From Roseobacter sinensis (GTDB lineage: Bacteria > Pseudomonadota > Alphaproteobacteria > Rhodobacterales > Rhodobacteraceae): a DNA stretch of 64,000 bases. Below the pieces are notes generated by a model. The model did not search any database and had not been told where the DNA came from. It saw only the letters and a list, made by a program, of their open reading frames with translations. The stretch lies in the NCBI RefSeq assembly GCF_025755255.1, contig NZ_JALIEB010000017.1:1-64000 (forward strand), given 5' to 3'. Every line of letters begins with the position of its first letter. Positions within the stretch are counted from its first letter, which is position 1. The position numbers and the translations under genes are program-made. Positions 1-8,993 of this stretch are shown here, in pieces.

Positions 1-101
1 CAATATGCGCCCACACGTCCCAAAACCCCCATCAGAGAAACCCACCATCAGTGGCCAAGACAAAAAGGGCCGGGCAGTAACCGAAACGCATGATTTGACG
101 C

Positions 102-803
102 CTAAGCCGCCAGATAGGTGTCGCGGATCTCGGGATGGGCCGTTAGGTCATCCAACGTGCCGTGATACACCTGCACGCCGCTTTCGATGATCACCACGAG
201 GTCAGCAACGGCTTGAGCGAAATGCAGGTTCTGTTCGGACAACAGAACCGTCAGCCCTTCGGATTTGAGTTGCGCGATGACCTGCGCCATCTGCTCCACA
301 ATCACCGGGGCGACGCCTTCTGATGGCTCGTCCAGGAGGATAAAGGACGGGTTGCCCATCAGCGTGCGCGCGATGGTCAGCATCTGCTGCTCCCCTCCCG
401 ACAAGGCCTTGCCACGGTTGGTGCGGCGTTCGGCAAGGTTCGGGAAGAGCTCAAACAGCATCTCCTCGGTCCATGTCGGCGCGCCGTCGCGCGGAGGCTG
501 GCGACCCACCAGAAGGTTCTCGCTCACCGTCAAATCGGTGAACACACGGCGGTCTTCCGGCACATATCCCAGACCCATCTTGGCCACCCTATGGGCCGGA
601 AACCCCACGATATCGACGCCCTGAAACACGATCCGGCCCGATGCGGGGCGGACAAGCTGCATGATCGACTTCATCGTTGTGGATTTGCCCGCACCGTTCC
701 GTCCGAGAAGTGCAACCACATGGCCGCGCGGTGCCTCAAAGCTCAGATCACGCAGGACATGCGCTTTGCCGTAATAGGAATTGACGCCCGCGACCTCAAG
801 CAT
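102..803 (-). CDS. ABC transporter ATPase, LivF type
   Basis: Second ATPase of a branched-chain-amino-acid-type (HAAT) importer; it powers uptake with the neighbouring LivG-type ATPase. The 233-residue protein has a Walker A (GRNGAGKSTT), the LivF-style phrase GYVPEDRRVF, a signature LSGGEQQMLTIAR and Walker B LLDEPSEG. The reading frame extends upstream to 887, but the start at 803 (MLEVAGVNSYYG) fits the family and overlaps the upstream ATPase stop by 8 bp, indicating translational coupling. It is the last gene of the operon. The substrate is probably the heterocyclic acid degraded by the genes to the right; this is inferred from context only. Confidence 0.93.
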   Translation of the reverse strand: MLEVAGVNSYYGKAHVLRDLSFEAPRGHVVALLGRNGAGKSTTMKSIMQLVRPASGRIVFQGVDIVGFPAHRVAKMGLGYVPEDRRVFTDLTVSENLLVGRQPPRDGAPTWTEEMLFELFPNLAERRTNRGKALSGGEQQMLTIARTLMGNPSFILLDEPSEGVAPVIVEQMAQVIAQLKSEGLTVLLSEQNLHFAQAVADLVVIIESGVQVYHGTLDDLTAHPEIRDTYLAA

Positions 804-1572
804 CCGTCTTCTCCGCCCGGCCAAACACGGTGCCGCCGCCCAGATAGACGTCCTGGACCAGAGGATTGGCTCGGATCTCGGCCGCATTGCCTTCGGCGAT
901 CAGCGCGCCACGGTTCAAAACCATGATGCGGTGGGCATGGCCAAACACGACGTCCATGTCATGTTCGGTGAAGAGCACACTCACGCCCTGTTCGGCGACA
1001 ATGCGCGCCGTCAGCTCCATCAAAGCCAGCCGTTCGCGCGGCGCCATGCCTGCGGTGGGTTCGTCCATCAGCAAGAGCTTGGGGTCATGCGCCAGCGCGA
1101 TGGCCAGTTCCATCCGTTTCAAATCGCCATAGGCCAGTACCGCACAATGCCGGTCCGCTTGCGCCGCCATGCCGACCATATCCAGCAAGGCCAGCGCGCG
1201 GTCGCGGTGCATGCGATGTGCGAAGGGCAGAACGCGAAAGATTTCCCCATTATGGGACAACAGCGCCATCTGCACGTTCTCGACCACGGTCATCGAGGCA
1301 TAGGTGGCGGTGATTTGAAAGGTCCGCCCAACCCCGCGCCGCCAAATCTGGCGCGGCCCAAGGCCAGTGATCACCTCTCCATCCAGATACACCGCGCCCG
1401 AGGTCGGCGGCAATTGCCCCATCAGCATGTTGAAGCACGTTGATTTGCCAGCGCCATTGGGGCCGATCATCGCTAGCAGTTCGCCCTTTTGAAGCGCGAA
1501 GGATACATCGTCTACGGCGGTGAGGCCACCGAAAGTCTTGGTCAGGCCGCGAGTTTCCAAAATTGCGCTCAT
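796..1572 (-). CDS. ABC transporter ATPase, LivG type
   Basis: First ATPase of the HAAT importer, 258 residues. Walker A is GPNGAGKSTC, and the long LivG-type insert between Walker A and signature is present (RTFQITATYASM). Walker B is LLLMDEPTAGM, followed by the H-loop FTEHDMD. The signature region reads LAYGDLKRMELAIAL, a diverged LSGGQ as is common in LivG proteins. The start overlaps the stop of the fused permease by 4 bp. It should pair with the LivF-type protein downstream. Confidence 0.93.
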   Translation of the reverse strand: MSAILETRGLTKTFGGLTAVDDVSFALQKGELLAMIGPNGAGKSTCFNMLMGQLPPTSGAVYLDGEVITGLGPRQIWRRGVGRTFQITATYASMTVVENVQMALLSHNGEIFRVLPFAHRMHRDRALALLDMVGMAAQADRHCAVLAYGDLKRMELAIALAHDPKLLLMDEPTAGMAPRERLALMELTARIVAEQGVSVLFTEHDMDVVFGHAHRIMVLNRGALIAEGNAAEIRANPLVQDVYLGGGTVFGRAEKTDA

Positions 1573-3452
1573 AGTCGGCGCTCCTCCTTGGTCGTCGCGG
1601 CATCCTGGCTGTCACCCGGCCCGAAGTGGCGCCATGCGCGGCGCAGGCTGCCGACGATGCCCTCCGGTGCAACCACCACCACGAAGATGATCAAGAGCCC
1701 CATGATCAACCGCCAGTATTCGAAACGGGTCAGCACGTCTTCAACGCCCTTGAAGAACCCTGCGCCCACGACACCGCCCGCCAGCGTTTTCACGCCGCCC
1801 AGGAACACGACGATCAGCGCATCGAAGCTGCGAACAATCTCCAACTCGTTGGGAAAGACGCTGCCCTTCGAGAAGACGAAGAGCGCGCCAGCCAGTCCGC
1901 CCATGAAGCCCGCGAAGGTAAACGCCAGAAGCTGCACGCGGCGGGTGTCGATCCCGGTGGCCTCAGCCTGGCGCTTGCTGTCGCGCGCGGCGCGCAAGGC
2001 GTAGCCAAAGGGTGAGTGCGCCACATGGCGCAGCATCAGGATGCCGCCCACGGAAAAGACCAGCGCGACATAGAAGTAGATGGTATTGTCATTGAGCCAG
2101 CCGGCTGGCCAGATGTTGACCAGCCCATCATCGCCCCCTGTCACCTCCTGCCATTGCCACACCAGGCTCCAGAGCAGCTGCGCAAAGGCCAGCGTCAGCA
2201 TCGCGAAATAGACACCCGTCAGCCGCAGACAAACCCAGCCGACAACGATGGCGATCAGACCCGCGCCAATAGGTGCCAACAGAAAGGCCAGTTCCATTGG
2301 CGTTTCGGTCCAGGTCACCAGAAGTGCGGCCACATAGGCGCCACCGCCGTAATAGGCCGCATGGCCAAAGCTGACCATGCCCCCCAGCCCCAGCAGGAAA
2401 TGCAGCGAGGCGGCGAAGAGGCAGAAGATCAGAATGTCGGTGGTCAGCACCAGCGCGAAATTGCCCCCGAAAAGGGGAAGGAGCGCCAGCAAAGCCAATC
2501 CAACCGCGACAATCGCGCGGACCCTGGCCGAGGCTGGCTTGATCGGTTCCTCCGGCTCGCCCACCTGACCATGTTCGCCTGCGACCTCTTCGCGGCCCAA
2601 AAGGCCGTAGGGCCGGATCATCAACACCACGATCATGACGATGAACATCAGCACGAGTGTTGATTGGGGAATGTAGGTGACACCAAATACGTTCAGAACA
2701 GAGATGATGATGGCCGCAAGATACGCCCCGGGCAGTGACCCCATGCCACCGATGACGACTACCACGAAAACCGGTGTCAGGATGGTAAAGTCCATCAGCA
2801 AATCGGCGCCGCCCTTGGGCAGTTGAAGCGCGCCGCCCAACCCCGCCAAGGCCGAGCCCAGTGCAAAGACGCCGGTGAAGAGCCAGGCCTGGTTCACCCC
2901 GAGCGCGCCCACCATCTCGCGATCTTGGGTGGCGGCGCGCACCAACACGCCCAGCCGGGTGCGCGTCATCATCCACCAGAGCGCCAGCGCGATGAAGGGG
3001 GTAATGATCAACAGCACGATGTCATACTTCGGAATGGGCTCTCCCATAATGCGGAAAACACCCCGCAGTCCGGGTGCGCGCGGGCCGAGTTGGTCTTCTG
3101 GTCCCCAGATCAGCAGTGCCAGATCCTGGATCACGAGGATGACACCAAAGGTAGCCACCAGTTGAAAGAGCTCCGGTGCGCGGTAGACCGGGCGAAGCAC
3201 CAGCATCTCGATCACCACACCGATCAGACCCACGGCAATACCAGCGAGAAGGATCGAGCCCCAAAAGCCAAAATGGCCCGGCAGCACCTCCATGAGCGTG
3301 AGGCCGATATAGGCCCCCAGCATGTAAAGGCTGCCATGGGCGAAATTGACGATGCGCGTGACACCGAAGATCAGCGAAAGGCCACAGGCCACAAGAAACA
3401 GCGAACTGGCGTTTGCAAGTCCCGTCAAAATCTGCGCGACGAAGAATTCCAT
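1569..3452 (-). CDS. Fused LivH-LivM permease of ABC importer
   Basis: Inner-membrane channel of the HAAT importer. At 627 residues it is about twice the usual permease length and contains both permeases in one chain. Residues 1 to about 290 are LivH-like (GLSLIFGVTRIVNFAHGS near the N terminus, then VVVIGGMGSLPGAYLAA). A charged linker around 290-310 (EEVAGEHGQVGEPEEP) leads to a LivM-like half, about 312-610 (HFLLGLGGMVSFGHAA, then LIVVFLGGVKTLAGGVVGA). Both halves are hydrophobic with multiple predicted membrane spans. The fusion fixes a 1:1 permease ratio. No internal stop or frameshift is seen, so it is a real fusion. Confidence 0.9.
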   Translation of the reverse strand: MEFFVAQILTGLANASSLFLVACGLSLIFGVTRIVNFAHGSLYMLGAYIGLTLMEVLPGHFGFWGSILLAGIAVGLIGVVIEMLVLRPVYRAPELFQLVATFGVILVIQDLALLIWGPEDQLGPRAPGLRGVFRIMGEPIPKYDIVLLIITPFIALALWWMMTRTRLGVLVRAATQDREMVGALGVNQAWLFTGVFALGSALAGLGGALQLPKGGADLLMDFTILTPVFVVVVIGGMGSLPGAYLAAIIISVLNVFGVTYIPQSTLVLMFIVMIVVLMIRPYGLLGREEVAGEHGQVGEPEEPIKPASARVRAIVAVGLALLALLPLFGGNFALVLTTDILIFCLFAASLHFLLGLGGMVSFGHAAYYGGGAYVAALLVTWTETPMELAFLLAPIGAGLIAIVVGWVCLRLTGVYFAMLTLAFAQLLWSLVWQWQEVTGGDDGLVNIWPAGWLNDNTIYFYVALVFSVGGILMLRHVAHSPFGYALRAARDSKRQAEATGIDTRRVQLLAFTFAGFMGGLAGALFVFSKGSVFPNELEIVRSFDALIVVFLGGVKTLAGGVVGAGFFKGVEDVLTRFEYWRLIMGLLIIFVVVVAPEGIVGSLRRAWRHFGPGDSQDAATTKEERRL

Positions 3453-3515
3453 TGCAACCTGTCAGGTGATTGACGGACTGCGAGGGCCAACCCTGTGCCC
3501 CCGCATCCCAAGGCG

Positions 3516-4724
3516 TTACTGGGCCGGGCGCAGCGCGCGGACCTCTTCGTCGGTGGGCAGGTAGTTGGCGCCGTCCTTATACTCCCAATCCACCATGACA
3601 CCTTTGCCGTCTTCCAGCGCGGTCGTGCCCACATAGGCGCCCATAGTGGACTGGTTGTCGATCTCGCGGAACGTGATCGGGCCCATGGCACTGTCCACTT
3701 CCAATCCCTCGAATGCCGCGCGGATCGCTTCGGTTTCGGTCGATCCCGCCTTTTCCAACGCAGCGACGATGGACTGCACGGTCATGTATCCGACGATGCT
3801 GCCCAGACGCGGGTAATCGTCGTAGCGCTTTTGGTAGGCTTTGACAAAGGCACCGTCCGGTCCGTCCTCAAGGTCGTACCAGGGAAAGCCCGTGACGGTC
3901 CATCCTTCCGGTGCCTCGTCTCCCAGCGGGTCGAGATACTCGGGCTCCCCGGACAACAGGCCATAAACATCGCGCCCGTCGAAGAGCCCCCGGTCCGTAC
4001 CATCGCGCACGAATTTTGCCAGATCCGGTCCGAATGTCACGTTGTAAATCGCATCGGGCTTGGCCCGTTCCAGCGCCTGCACCTCGGCGCCCGCGTCGAT
4101 CTTGAACAGCGCTGGCCATTGCTCGGCCACGAATTCGGCGTCGGGTTTGAGCTTGAGCAGGTTCTCCTTGAACGCCGCCACAGCGTCCTTTCCGTAGGCG
4201 TAGTTGGGCGCGATGGTTGCAAATCGCGTGGCATCGGTTTTGGCCGCCGCTTCGGCCAGCATCGCCGCCTGCATGAAGGTCGAGGCCCGCAGCCGGAAGG
4301 TGTAGGGATTGCCAGCCGCCCAGACGAGGCTGTCCGCCAGCGGCTCGGACGCGAGGTAGACATAGCCCTTTTCCCCGGCAAAGCTGGAGATGGCGAGACC
4401 CACATTCGACAGGATCGTGCCCGTCAGCATCACCGCGCCATCGCGGGTCATGAGTTCTTCGGCGATTTTTACCGCTTCGCCTGGCTCGCCCTGATCGTCC
4501 CGAAAGATGAATTCAAGCGGACGCCCCATGACGCCGCCGGCCGCGTTGGTTTCCTCGATCGCCAGCTCGATGCCCATCTTGTAGGGCTCGGCAAAGGCGG
4601 CCATCCGCTTGTAATGGTTGATCTCGCCGATAATGATCGGATCCTGTTGAGCCGCGGCGGCCAGCGGTACCGTTGCCAGCGCTCCGGCGGCAATCAACCC
4701 CTTGAGAAATGTCTTACGTTGCAT
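3516..4724 (-). CDS. ABC transporter substrate-binding protein, HAAT family
   Basis: Periplasmic receptor of the importer, 402 residues. The start at 4724 is chosen because a strong ribosome site (CAGGAGAGGACACC) lies just before it and the next residues (MQRKTFLKGLIAAGAL...AAAAQ) form a signal peptide with a likely cut after AAA. The mature protein begins DPIIIGEINHYKRMAAFAEPYKMG, a Leu/Ile/Val-binding-protein fold start, and carries the family phrase GGVMGRPLEFIFRDDQGEP. It lies between the Rieske oxygenase and the permease in a leftward run. The ligand is not readable from sequence; context suggests a pyridine carboxylate or a related compound. Confidence 0.9.
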   Translation of the reverse strand: MQRKTFLKGLIAAGALATVPLAAAAQQDPIIIGEINHYKRMAAFAEPYKMGIELAIEETNAAGGVMGRPLEFIFRDDQGEPGEAVKIAEELMTRDGAVMLTGTILSNVGLAISSFAGEKGYVYLASEPLADSLVWAAGNPYTFRLRASTFMQAAMLAEAAAKTDATRFATIAPNYAYGKDAVAAFKENLLKLKPDAEFVAEQWPALFKIDAGAEVQALERAKPDAIYNVTFGPDLAKFVRDGTDRGLFDGRDVYGLLSGEPEYLDPLGDEAPEGWTVTGFPWYDLEDGPDGAFVKAYQKRYDDYPRLGSIVGYMTVQSIVAALEKAGSTETEAIRAAFEGLEVDSAMGPITFREIDNQSTMGAYVGTTALEDGKGVMVDWEYKDGANYLPTDEEVRALRPAQ

Positions 4725-4775
4725 GGTGTCCTCTCCTGAAAGGTGGGAAATCCGGCCGTTCATCCGCCGTTGTCG

Positions 4776-5843
4776 TCAGTCGTGATGCACAAAACTTGCC
4801 CCTTCAGCGGCGCCCAGATCCTCGGTGGATTCTGCAGCCACGAGGTCGCGAATGCGCTTGCGGTAAACATTGGGGCCCTTGTCAATCGCGATGCGAATGG
4901 GACGTCTGCGCTGGGGGCGCTTTTCGTTTTCATGCACCGCTTCGAGCACCGCTTTGTCTTCGGCAAAAGCCACGTTGAACATCGCATCCATTTGCGCCGA
5001 GGCCTCCTCGTCGCCGAGCGCCGAATTGCGCAGATGCATCCAGTGATCGATGGTCCGATCCTCGTTGACCGGGGTTACGAAATGCAAGGCAAAGATGCGC
5101 ACACCCCGGTTGCGGTCGTCTTCGGCGCAGTTTTCCGCTGTCGCAATGGAGCCGAAGTCGATGACGGCGGTCGAGGGCAGATGCAGGTGGTAATAATGCC
5201 AGCGGTCCACGTGGCCGTTGAACCCCCCGAACTTCTGAAAAAATCCGACAGGCGGCGCATCGCGGATCCAGCGCCATGCGGTGATCACATCGCCGCCGGT
5301 CGAGACATGCACCGGCACGTTTTCCGAAGCGGCGCTGCCAAGCGTCGTGGGATGCACGAAGCTCACATGAGCCGGATCCACGAGGTTTTCCGCGACGTTG
5401 AGGTAATGCGCCTCGATGTGCAGCGCTTCGCCTTGGTGCGCGTGCCAGTCGGGGCTCGTGAACTCGGGCATATCAAAGATCTGCGCGGGATCGGCCAAGT
5501 CCGGATCGCCCATCCAGACCCAGACGATGTCGTGGCGCTCTTCAACAGGAAAAGCTTCGACAAACGCACTTTTTGGCGTGTTGTCCTGCCCTGGCACGCG
5601 CACGCAGTTGCCCGCACCATCAAAGGTCATGCCGTGATACCCACATTGGATTGTGTCACCGATGCGCTTGCCCTTGGACAGCGGCAGGAGCCGGTGCGGG
5701 CAACGATCCTCAAGTGCTGTCACGGTGCCGTCCGAGGCCCGGTACATGACCAGCCGCTGGCCGAGGATTTCCATGGCGCGGAGCGGTTCGCCAAAGTCGC
5801 GCGACCAGCCCGCGACGTACCACGCGTTTCGGACAAAGCTCAT
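4776..5843 (-). CDS. Rieske [2Fe-2S] ring/N-alkyl oxygenase, VanA-like
   Basis: Terminal oxygenase component of a two-component Rieske monooxygenase, 355 residues. The N-terminal Rieske domain binds [2Fe-2S] through CPHR and CGYHG (about residues 46-67). The catalytic domain shows the mononuclear-iron triad as NLVDPAHVSFVH (D-x2-H-x4-H). The nearest familiar relatives are vanillate O-demethylase-type oxygenases, which remove methyl groups or hydroxylate rings. The frame opens at 5927, but the start at 5843 (MSFVRNAWYVAGW) matches the family N terminus and leaves the operator repeats upstream. No reductase gene is adjacent, so electrons must come from a partner elsewhere. It may prepare an N- or O-methylated pyridine for the neighbouring pathway (inference). 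Confidence 0.85.
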   Translation of the reverse strand: MSFVRNAWYVAGWSRDFGEPLRAMEILGQRLVMYRASDGTVTALEDRCPHRLLPLSKGKRIGDTIQCGYHGMTFDGAGNCVRVPGQDNTPKSAFVEAFPVEERHDIVWVWMGDPDLADPAQIFDMPEFTSPDWHAHQGEALHIEAHYLNVAENLVDPAHVSFVHPTTLGSAASENVPVHVSTGGDVITAWRWIRDAPPVGFFQKFGGFNGHVDRWHYYHLHLPSTAVIDFGSIATAENCAEDDRNRGVRIFALHFVTPVNEDRTIDHWMHLRNSALGDEEASAQMDAMFNVAFAEDKAVLEAVHENEKRPQRRRPIRIAIDKGPNVYRKRIRDLVAAESTEDLGAAEGASFVHHD

Positions 5844-5905
5844 CTCGTGCAAGTCATTGGCAGCACCCCCACCCCTGGATTGAGGCGCAAAAGAACATTC
5901 GCTGT

Positions 5906-5932
5906 CAAATGATAATTTCATTTGCATACGAA
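5906..5932. promoter_or_regulatory. Candidate MarR operators between oxygenase and enamidase genes
   Basis: This stretch of the divergent promoter region holds a perfect inverted repeat CAAATGA-TAATT-TCATTTG (5906-5924). It overlaps a second element TTTG-CATA-CGAA (5921-5932) that resembles the site at 14925. The shared pattern on one strand is TTYG-N4-CAAA. The best candidate ligand-sensing regulator is the MarR protein at 7379-7834. Binding is an inference. Confidence 0.5.
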
Positions 5933-6069
5933 CATATTCGATTTGACGCGAATGGGGCCGCCATGCGAAGCAGGCTTCGACCGAAGACGCCAGTTTTCCG
6001 CGCTTTTCATGCTGATGCGCCTATGCATACTGACACTCGTGCGGTTTGGGCATGAAGGAGGGGCAGGTC

Positions 6070-7233
6070 ATGGGCGCGAAACTGGTCATCAAGAACATCG
6101 GCATGATCCTGTCGGGCAAGATGGAGGAGCCCATCCTCGATGGCGACTGCCTGATCGCGCATGACGGACGCATCTCAGAGTGGGGGCGCGAAGACGATCT
6201 GGACTGCGATGGCGCGGATGTGACAGTGGATGCCAAGGGTGTGACGCTGGCCCCGGGTCTGATCGACAGCCACGTGCACCCGGTGGTGGGCGATTACACG
6301 CCGCGCCAGCAACAGTTGCACTGGATCGACTCTACCCTGCATGGCGGGGTGACGACGATGATCTCGGCCGGGGAAGTTCACATGCCCGGTCGACCCAATG
6401 ATCCCGTTGGCACCAAAGCCATGGCGATCGCGGCGCAGCGCTGGTACGATAATCTACGCCCCTCGGGGATGAAGGTGCACGCCGGCGCACCTTTGCTGCA
6501 AAAGGGCCTCGAGGAAGAGGATTTCAGGGAGATGGCCGATGCCGGCGTCCGGCTGATCGGCGAGGTCGGTCTTGGCACCGTCAAGGACGGCAAGACCGCC
6601 AACCAGATGATCGGCTGGGCGCGCAAGTACGGCATGCAAAGCACGATCCACACCGGCGGCCCGTCGATCCCCGGGTCGGGGCTGATTGATGCGGACATGG
6701 TGCTGGAGACTGGCACCGACGTGGTGGGCCATATCAACGGCGGCCATTCGGCTTTGCCGGATGACCAGATTGTCTGTCTTTGCGAGAACTGCACCGCAGC
6801 GCTCGAAATCGTGCACAATGGCAACGAACGTGCAGCACTTCTGACGCTGAATACAGCACGCGAATTAGACAAGCTCGATCAGATCATCCTTGGAACCGAC
6901 GGGCCAGCGGGATCTGGCGTGCAGCCCCTTGGCATTCTACGGATGGTTGCGATGCTGTCGAGCCTGGGCAACGTGCCTGCCGAAATTGCGTTCTGCTTTG
7001 CCAACGGCAACACCGCACGGCGGCGCGAGTTGGATGTTGGGATCATCGAGGCCGGGCGCGCCGCGGATTTCGTGCTGATGGATCAGGCGCAGCACGCACC
7101 GGGCAAGAACGTGTTGGAGTCGGTGCAACTTGGCAACCTTCCCGGCGTCGGCATGACGATCATCGACGGTAAGGTCACCAGCCTGCGCAGTCGAAACACA
7201 CCACCCGCTCAGCGCCTGCCCGAGGTAGTCTGA
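6070..7233 (+). CDS. Enamidase-like amidohydrolase
   Basis: Metal-dependent hydrolase of the amidohydrolase superfamily, 387 residues, closest in my recognition to enamidase of nicotinate fermentation. That enzyme opens 1,4,5,6-tetrahydro-6-oxonicotinate to 2-formylglutarate plus ammonia. Visible motifs are the metal site DSHVHP (about residue 70), the strand GEVGLGTVKDG, HTGG, GHINGGHSALPD and the late GTDGPAGSGVQPLG. The start at 6070 has an AAGGAGG ribosome site 8 bases upstream; in-frame alternatives at 6046 and 6052 lie before it. It is transcribed rightward, convergent with the reductase operon and divergent from the oxygenase. The presence of a 6-hydroxynicotinate reductase homologue nearby supports the assignment. 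Confidence 0.83.
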   Translation: MGAKLVIKNIGMILSGKMEEPILDGDCLIAHDGRISEWGREDDLDCDGADVTVDAKGVTLAPGLIDSHVHPVVGDYTPRQQQLHWIDSTLHGGVTTMISAGEVHMPGRPNDPVGTKAMAIAAQRWYDNLRPSGMKVHAGAPLLQKGLEEEDFREMADAGVRLIGEVGLGTVKDGKTANQMIGWARKYGMQSTIHTGGPSIPGSGLIDADMVLETGTDVVGHINGGHSALPDDQIVCLCENCTAALEIVHNGNERAALLTLNTARELDKLDQIILGTDGPAGSGVQPLGILRMVAMLSSLGNVPAEIAFCFANGNTARRRELDVGIIEAGRAADFVLMDQAQHAPGKNVLESVQLGNLPGVGMTIIDGKVTSLRSRNTPPAQRLPEVV

Positions 7234-7378
7234 CACCATCGCGTTTGATAATCTTTAGGGCGAATTCCTCGTTTGGCCCAGTTTGCACCAAGCCAACCAC
7301 CAAAACTTTCCGGTCAGGATATCTCGGCGTCCGGGGGACGTGAAATGTTTCGGACCGATTGCGCAACTTGCTTGCGCC

Positions 7379-7834
7379 TCAGCCCAGTTTTCGCAACAGC
7401 TTGATCAGGTTGCGCCGTTCAGGCGGTTTTAGAGGGGCCAGCGTCTCTTCGGTGATCACGCGGCCCGCCGGGATCATGCGGTCAAGAGCACGCGCGCCTT
7501 CGTCCGTCAAAGACACGATATGGCGCCGCCGGTCGTCGGCTGATGGAGCTGTGCGGACAAATCCTCTCTGCCGCAACCTGTCCACGACACCTTTGATCGT
7601 GGCGATATCCATGGCCGCGAGGCGACCGAGCTGGTTCTGGGAACAAGGTCCGTTTTCGGCCAGACGGACCAATGTGGAAAACTGCGTAGGGGTCAGCCCC
7701 TGGACCGTATGCGCCTGAAAGATGGCGGCGTGGCGCTGACCGGCAAGGCGCAACAGATACCCGACCTGATCGTCGAGCATATAGGTTCCAAGGATGGGGC
7801 TTTGAATGTCGGCCTTGGCCGTTTTCCCGCTCAC
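7379..7834 (-). CDS. MarR family transcriptional regulator
   Basis: A 151-residue winged-helix repressor of the MarR family, probably sensing the aromatic substrate or an intermediate. The recognition region reads LTPTQFSTLVRLAENG...NQLGRLAAMDIATIKGVVDRLRQRGFV, followed by the wing SADDRRRHIVSLTDEG. Its ATG overlaps the stop of the preceding PF06684 gene by 4 bp, so it is the last gene of the reductase operon and probably autoregulated. Candidate operators are the repeats at 5906-5932 and 14925-14938. The gene converges on the enamidase gene. Confidence 0.93.
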   Translation of the reverse strand: MSGKTAKADIQSPILGTYMLDDQVGYLLRLAGQRHAAIFQAHTVQGLTPTQFSTLVRLAENGPCSQNQLGRLAAMDIATIKGVVDRLRQRGFVRTAPSADDRRRHIVSLTDEGARALDRMIPAGRVITEETLAPLKPPERRNLIKLLRKLG

Positions 7835-8415
7835 CGCAGCCCGTCCTCGCCTTTGGCCTCATCCGCTGTCAGCCCGCCCACGCGCGGCAGCGGGCGGCCA
7901 GAATCCGTGACTGCCACGGCCACCATGATTTCGCGCGCCCGCGGCGCGTCGTTCAGGCTGATTTCGATGCCATCAAAATGACTGCGCACATAGGCTGCGT
8001 CCTTGTGGCCGAGTGGCACGTCAAGCACCTGTCCGGGGCTGCCCATCTTCTTTGACGAGGGAACAAGTGCCGCGCCCTTTTCCACCGCCTTGCGCAGCGG
8101 TGCCCCCAGCTTGGGGTGCAGAATGGCCGCGGCGTGTTCGAGTTCTCCGGCCTCGCCCACCATTGCGGATTTTCCATAGCTTTCAGCGGCGTCGGGCGTG
8201 ATACCCAGAGCGGCGACGCATCTTTCGCCCAGAAGGCTTCCCAGTTCAGCACCAATCTCCATAAGCCCCGAAAGATCGTCTTCGTAGACGCCGGCAAGGG
8301 GGTTTTCGATGACCGCCACGGCCACCGCCTTGCGCGTGGCGGGGTCGATCGCACGCCCCATCTCCACATGCGTTTCTTCCACCTGCACGGCGATCTTGCG
8401 GATTTTCGCTTTCAT
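7831..8415 (-). CDS. PF06684 (DUF1185) family protein, second copy
   Basis: A 194-residue protein of the PF06684 'amino acid synthesis' family, whose known structures have a chorismate-mutase-like fold; no reaction is established for it here. Conserved blocks are VIENPLAG, ESYGKSAMVGEAGELEHAAA, SSKKMG, LDVPLGHKDAAYVRSHFD and NDAPRA. It is a paralogue of the next gene upstream and shares most of these blocks, including the identical C-terminal GEDGLR. Its start overlaps that gene's stop by 4 bp. Its place in the operon suggests a step after ring reduction or a subunit partnership with the paralogue. Confidence 0.85.
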   Translation of the reverse strand: MKAKIRKIAVQVEETHVEMGRAIDPATRKAVAVAVIENPLAGVYEDDLSGLMEIGAELGSLLGERCVAALGITPDAAESYGKSAMVGEAGELEHAAAILHPKLGAPLRKAVEKGAALVPSSKKMGSPGQVLDVPLGHKDAAYVRSHFDGIEISLNDAPRAREIMVAVAVTDSGRPLPRVGGLTADEAKGEDGLR

Positions 8416-8993
8416 CTCAGCCCGTCCTCTCCCTTGGCGTCCTTGGCGGCCAGACCGCCCATGCGGTTGTGAATACGCGCACCGGTGGTCATGACCAGGA
8501 TCAACGCCAGTTCATCGGCGCGGGGCGCGTCGTTGCATCCGACCTCGACAGCGTCGAAATGGCTGCGCACGTAAGAGGCGTTGATATGGGTCACCGGCAC
8601 GTCAAGCCGCGCGCCAAGGCCGCCGACCTTCTTGGTGGATGGCACGATGGCCTTGGCATCGCCCAGAAGCTCTCGCATGGCATAGCCACCAGGAACGTGC
8701 CAGAGCGCGCCATGTTCGATCTCGCCGTCCGATCCGACAATGGCCCCCTTTCCATAGCCCTCGATTTTATGCGGCCCGCCCAACGCGTCGGCCAGCTTGC
8801 GCGCCATTTGCAGACCCAACGGTTTCAGATCTTCCATGAAGTGCTGTATGTCTTCGACATATTCACCGGCAAAAGGGTTGTGGATCACGGCCATGACGGC
8901 GCCGCGCTGCAGCGGTTTGTCGGGCGGCGGGCCGCCCTCGTGCCGGATTTCTTCCATCAGCAGGACGATCTTGCGCAGGGTGACGTCAGGCAT
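8412..8993 (-). CDS. PF06684 (DUF1185) family protein, first copy
   Basis: A 193-residue paralogue of the following gene. Shared blocks are VIHNPFAGEY, EGYGKGAIVGSDGEIEHGA, STKKVG, LDVPVTHINASYVRSHFD and NDAPRADE, ending GEDGLR. The start at 8993 (ATG, with AGGATC about 9 bases upstream) is preferred over an in-frame TTG at 8999. The gene overlaps the UPF0280 stop. Two adjacent diverged copies suggest a heteromer or two related reactions. The exact activity is unknown; the operon implies action on an open or partly reduced pyridine product. Confidence 0.85.
   Translation of the reverse strand: MPDVTLRKIVLLMEEIRHEGGPPPDKPLQRGAVMAVIHNPFAGEYVEDIQHFMEDLKPLGLQMARKLADALGGPHKIEGYGKGAIVGSDGEIEHGALWHVPGGYAMRELLGDAKAIVPSTKKVGGLGARLDVPVTHINASYVRSHFDAVEVGCNDAPRADELALILVMTTGARIHNRMGGLAAKDAKGEDGLR

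Noticed and set aside
3495-4739. 414-codon plus-strand frame opposite the substrate-binding protein gene
   Set aside because: High-GC antisense frame; the minus-strand protein has clear family motifs, a signal peptide and a ribosome site.
6001-6069. Earlier starts for the enamidase-like gene (6046 TTG, 6052 ATG)
   Set aside because: The AAGGAGG ribosome site at 6055-6061 is correctly spaced only for the ATG at 6070.
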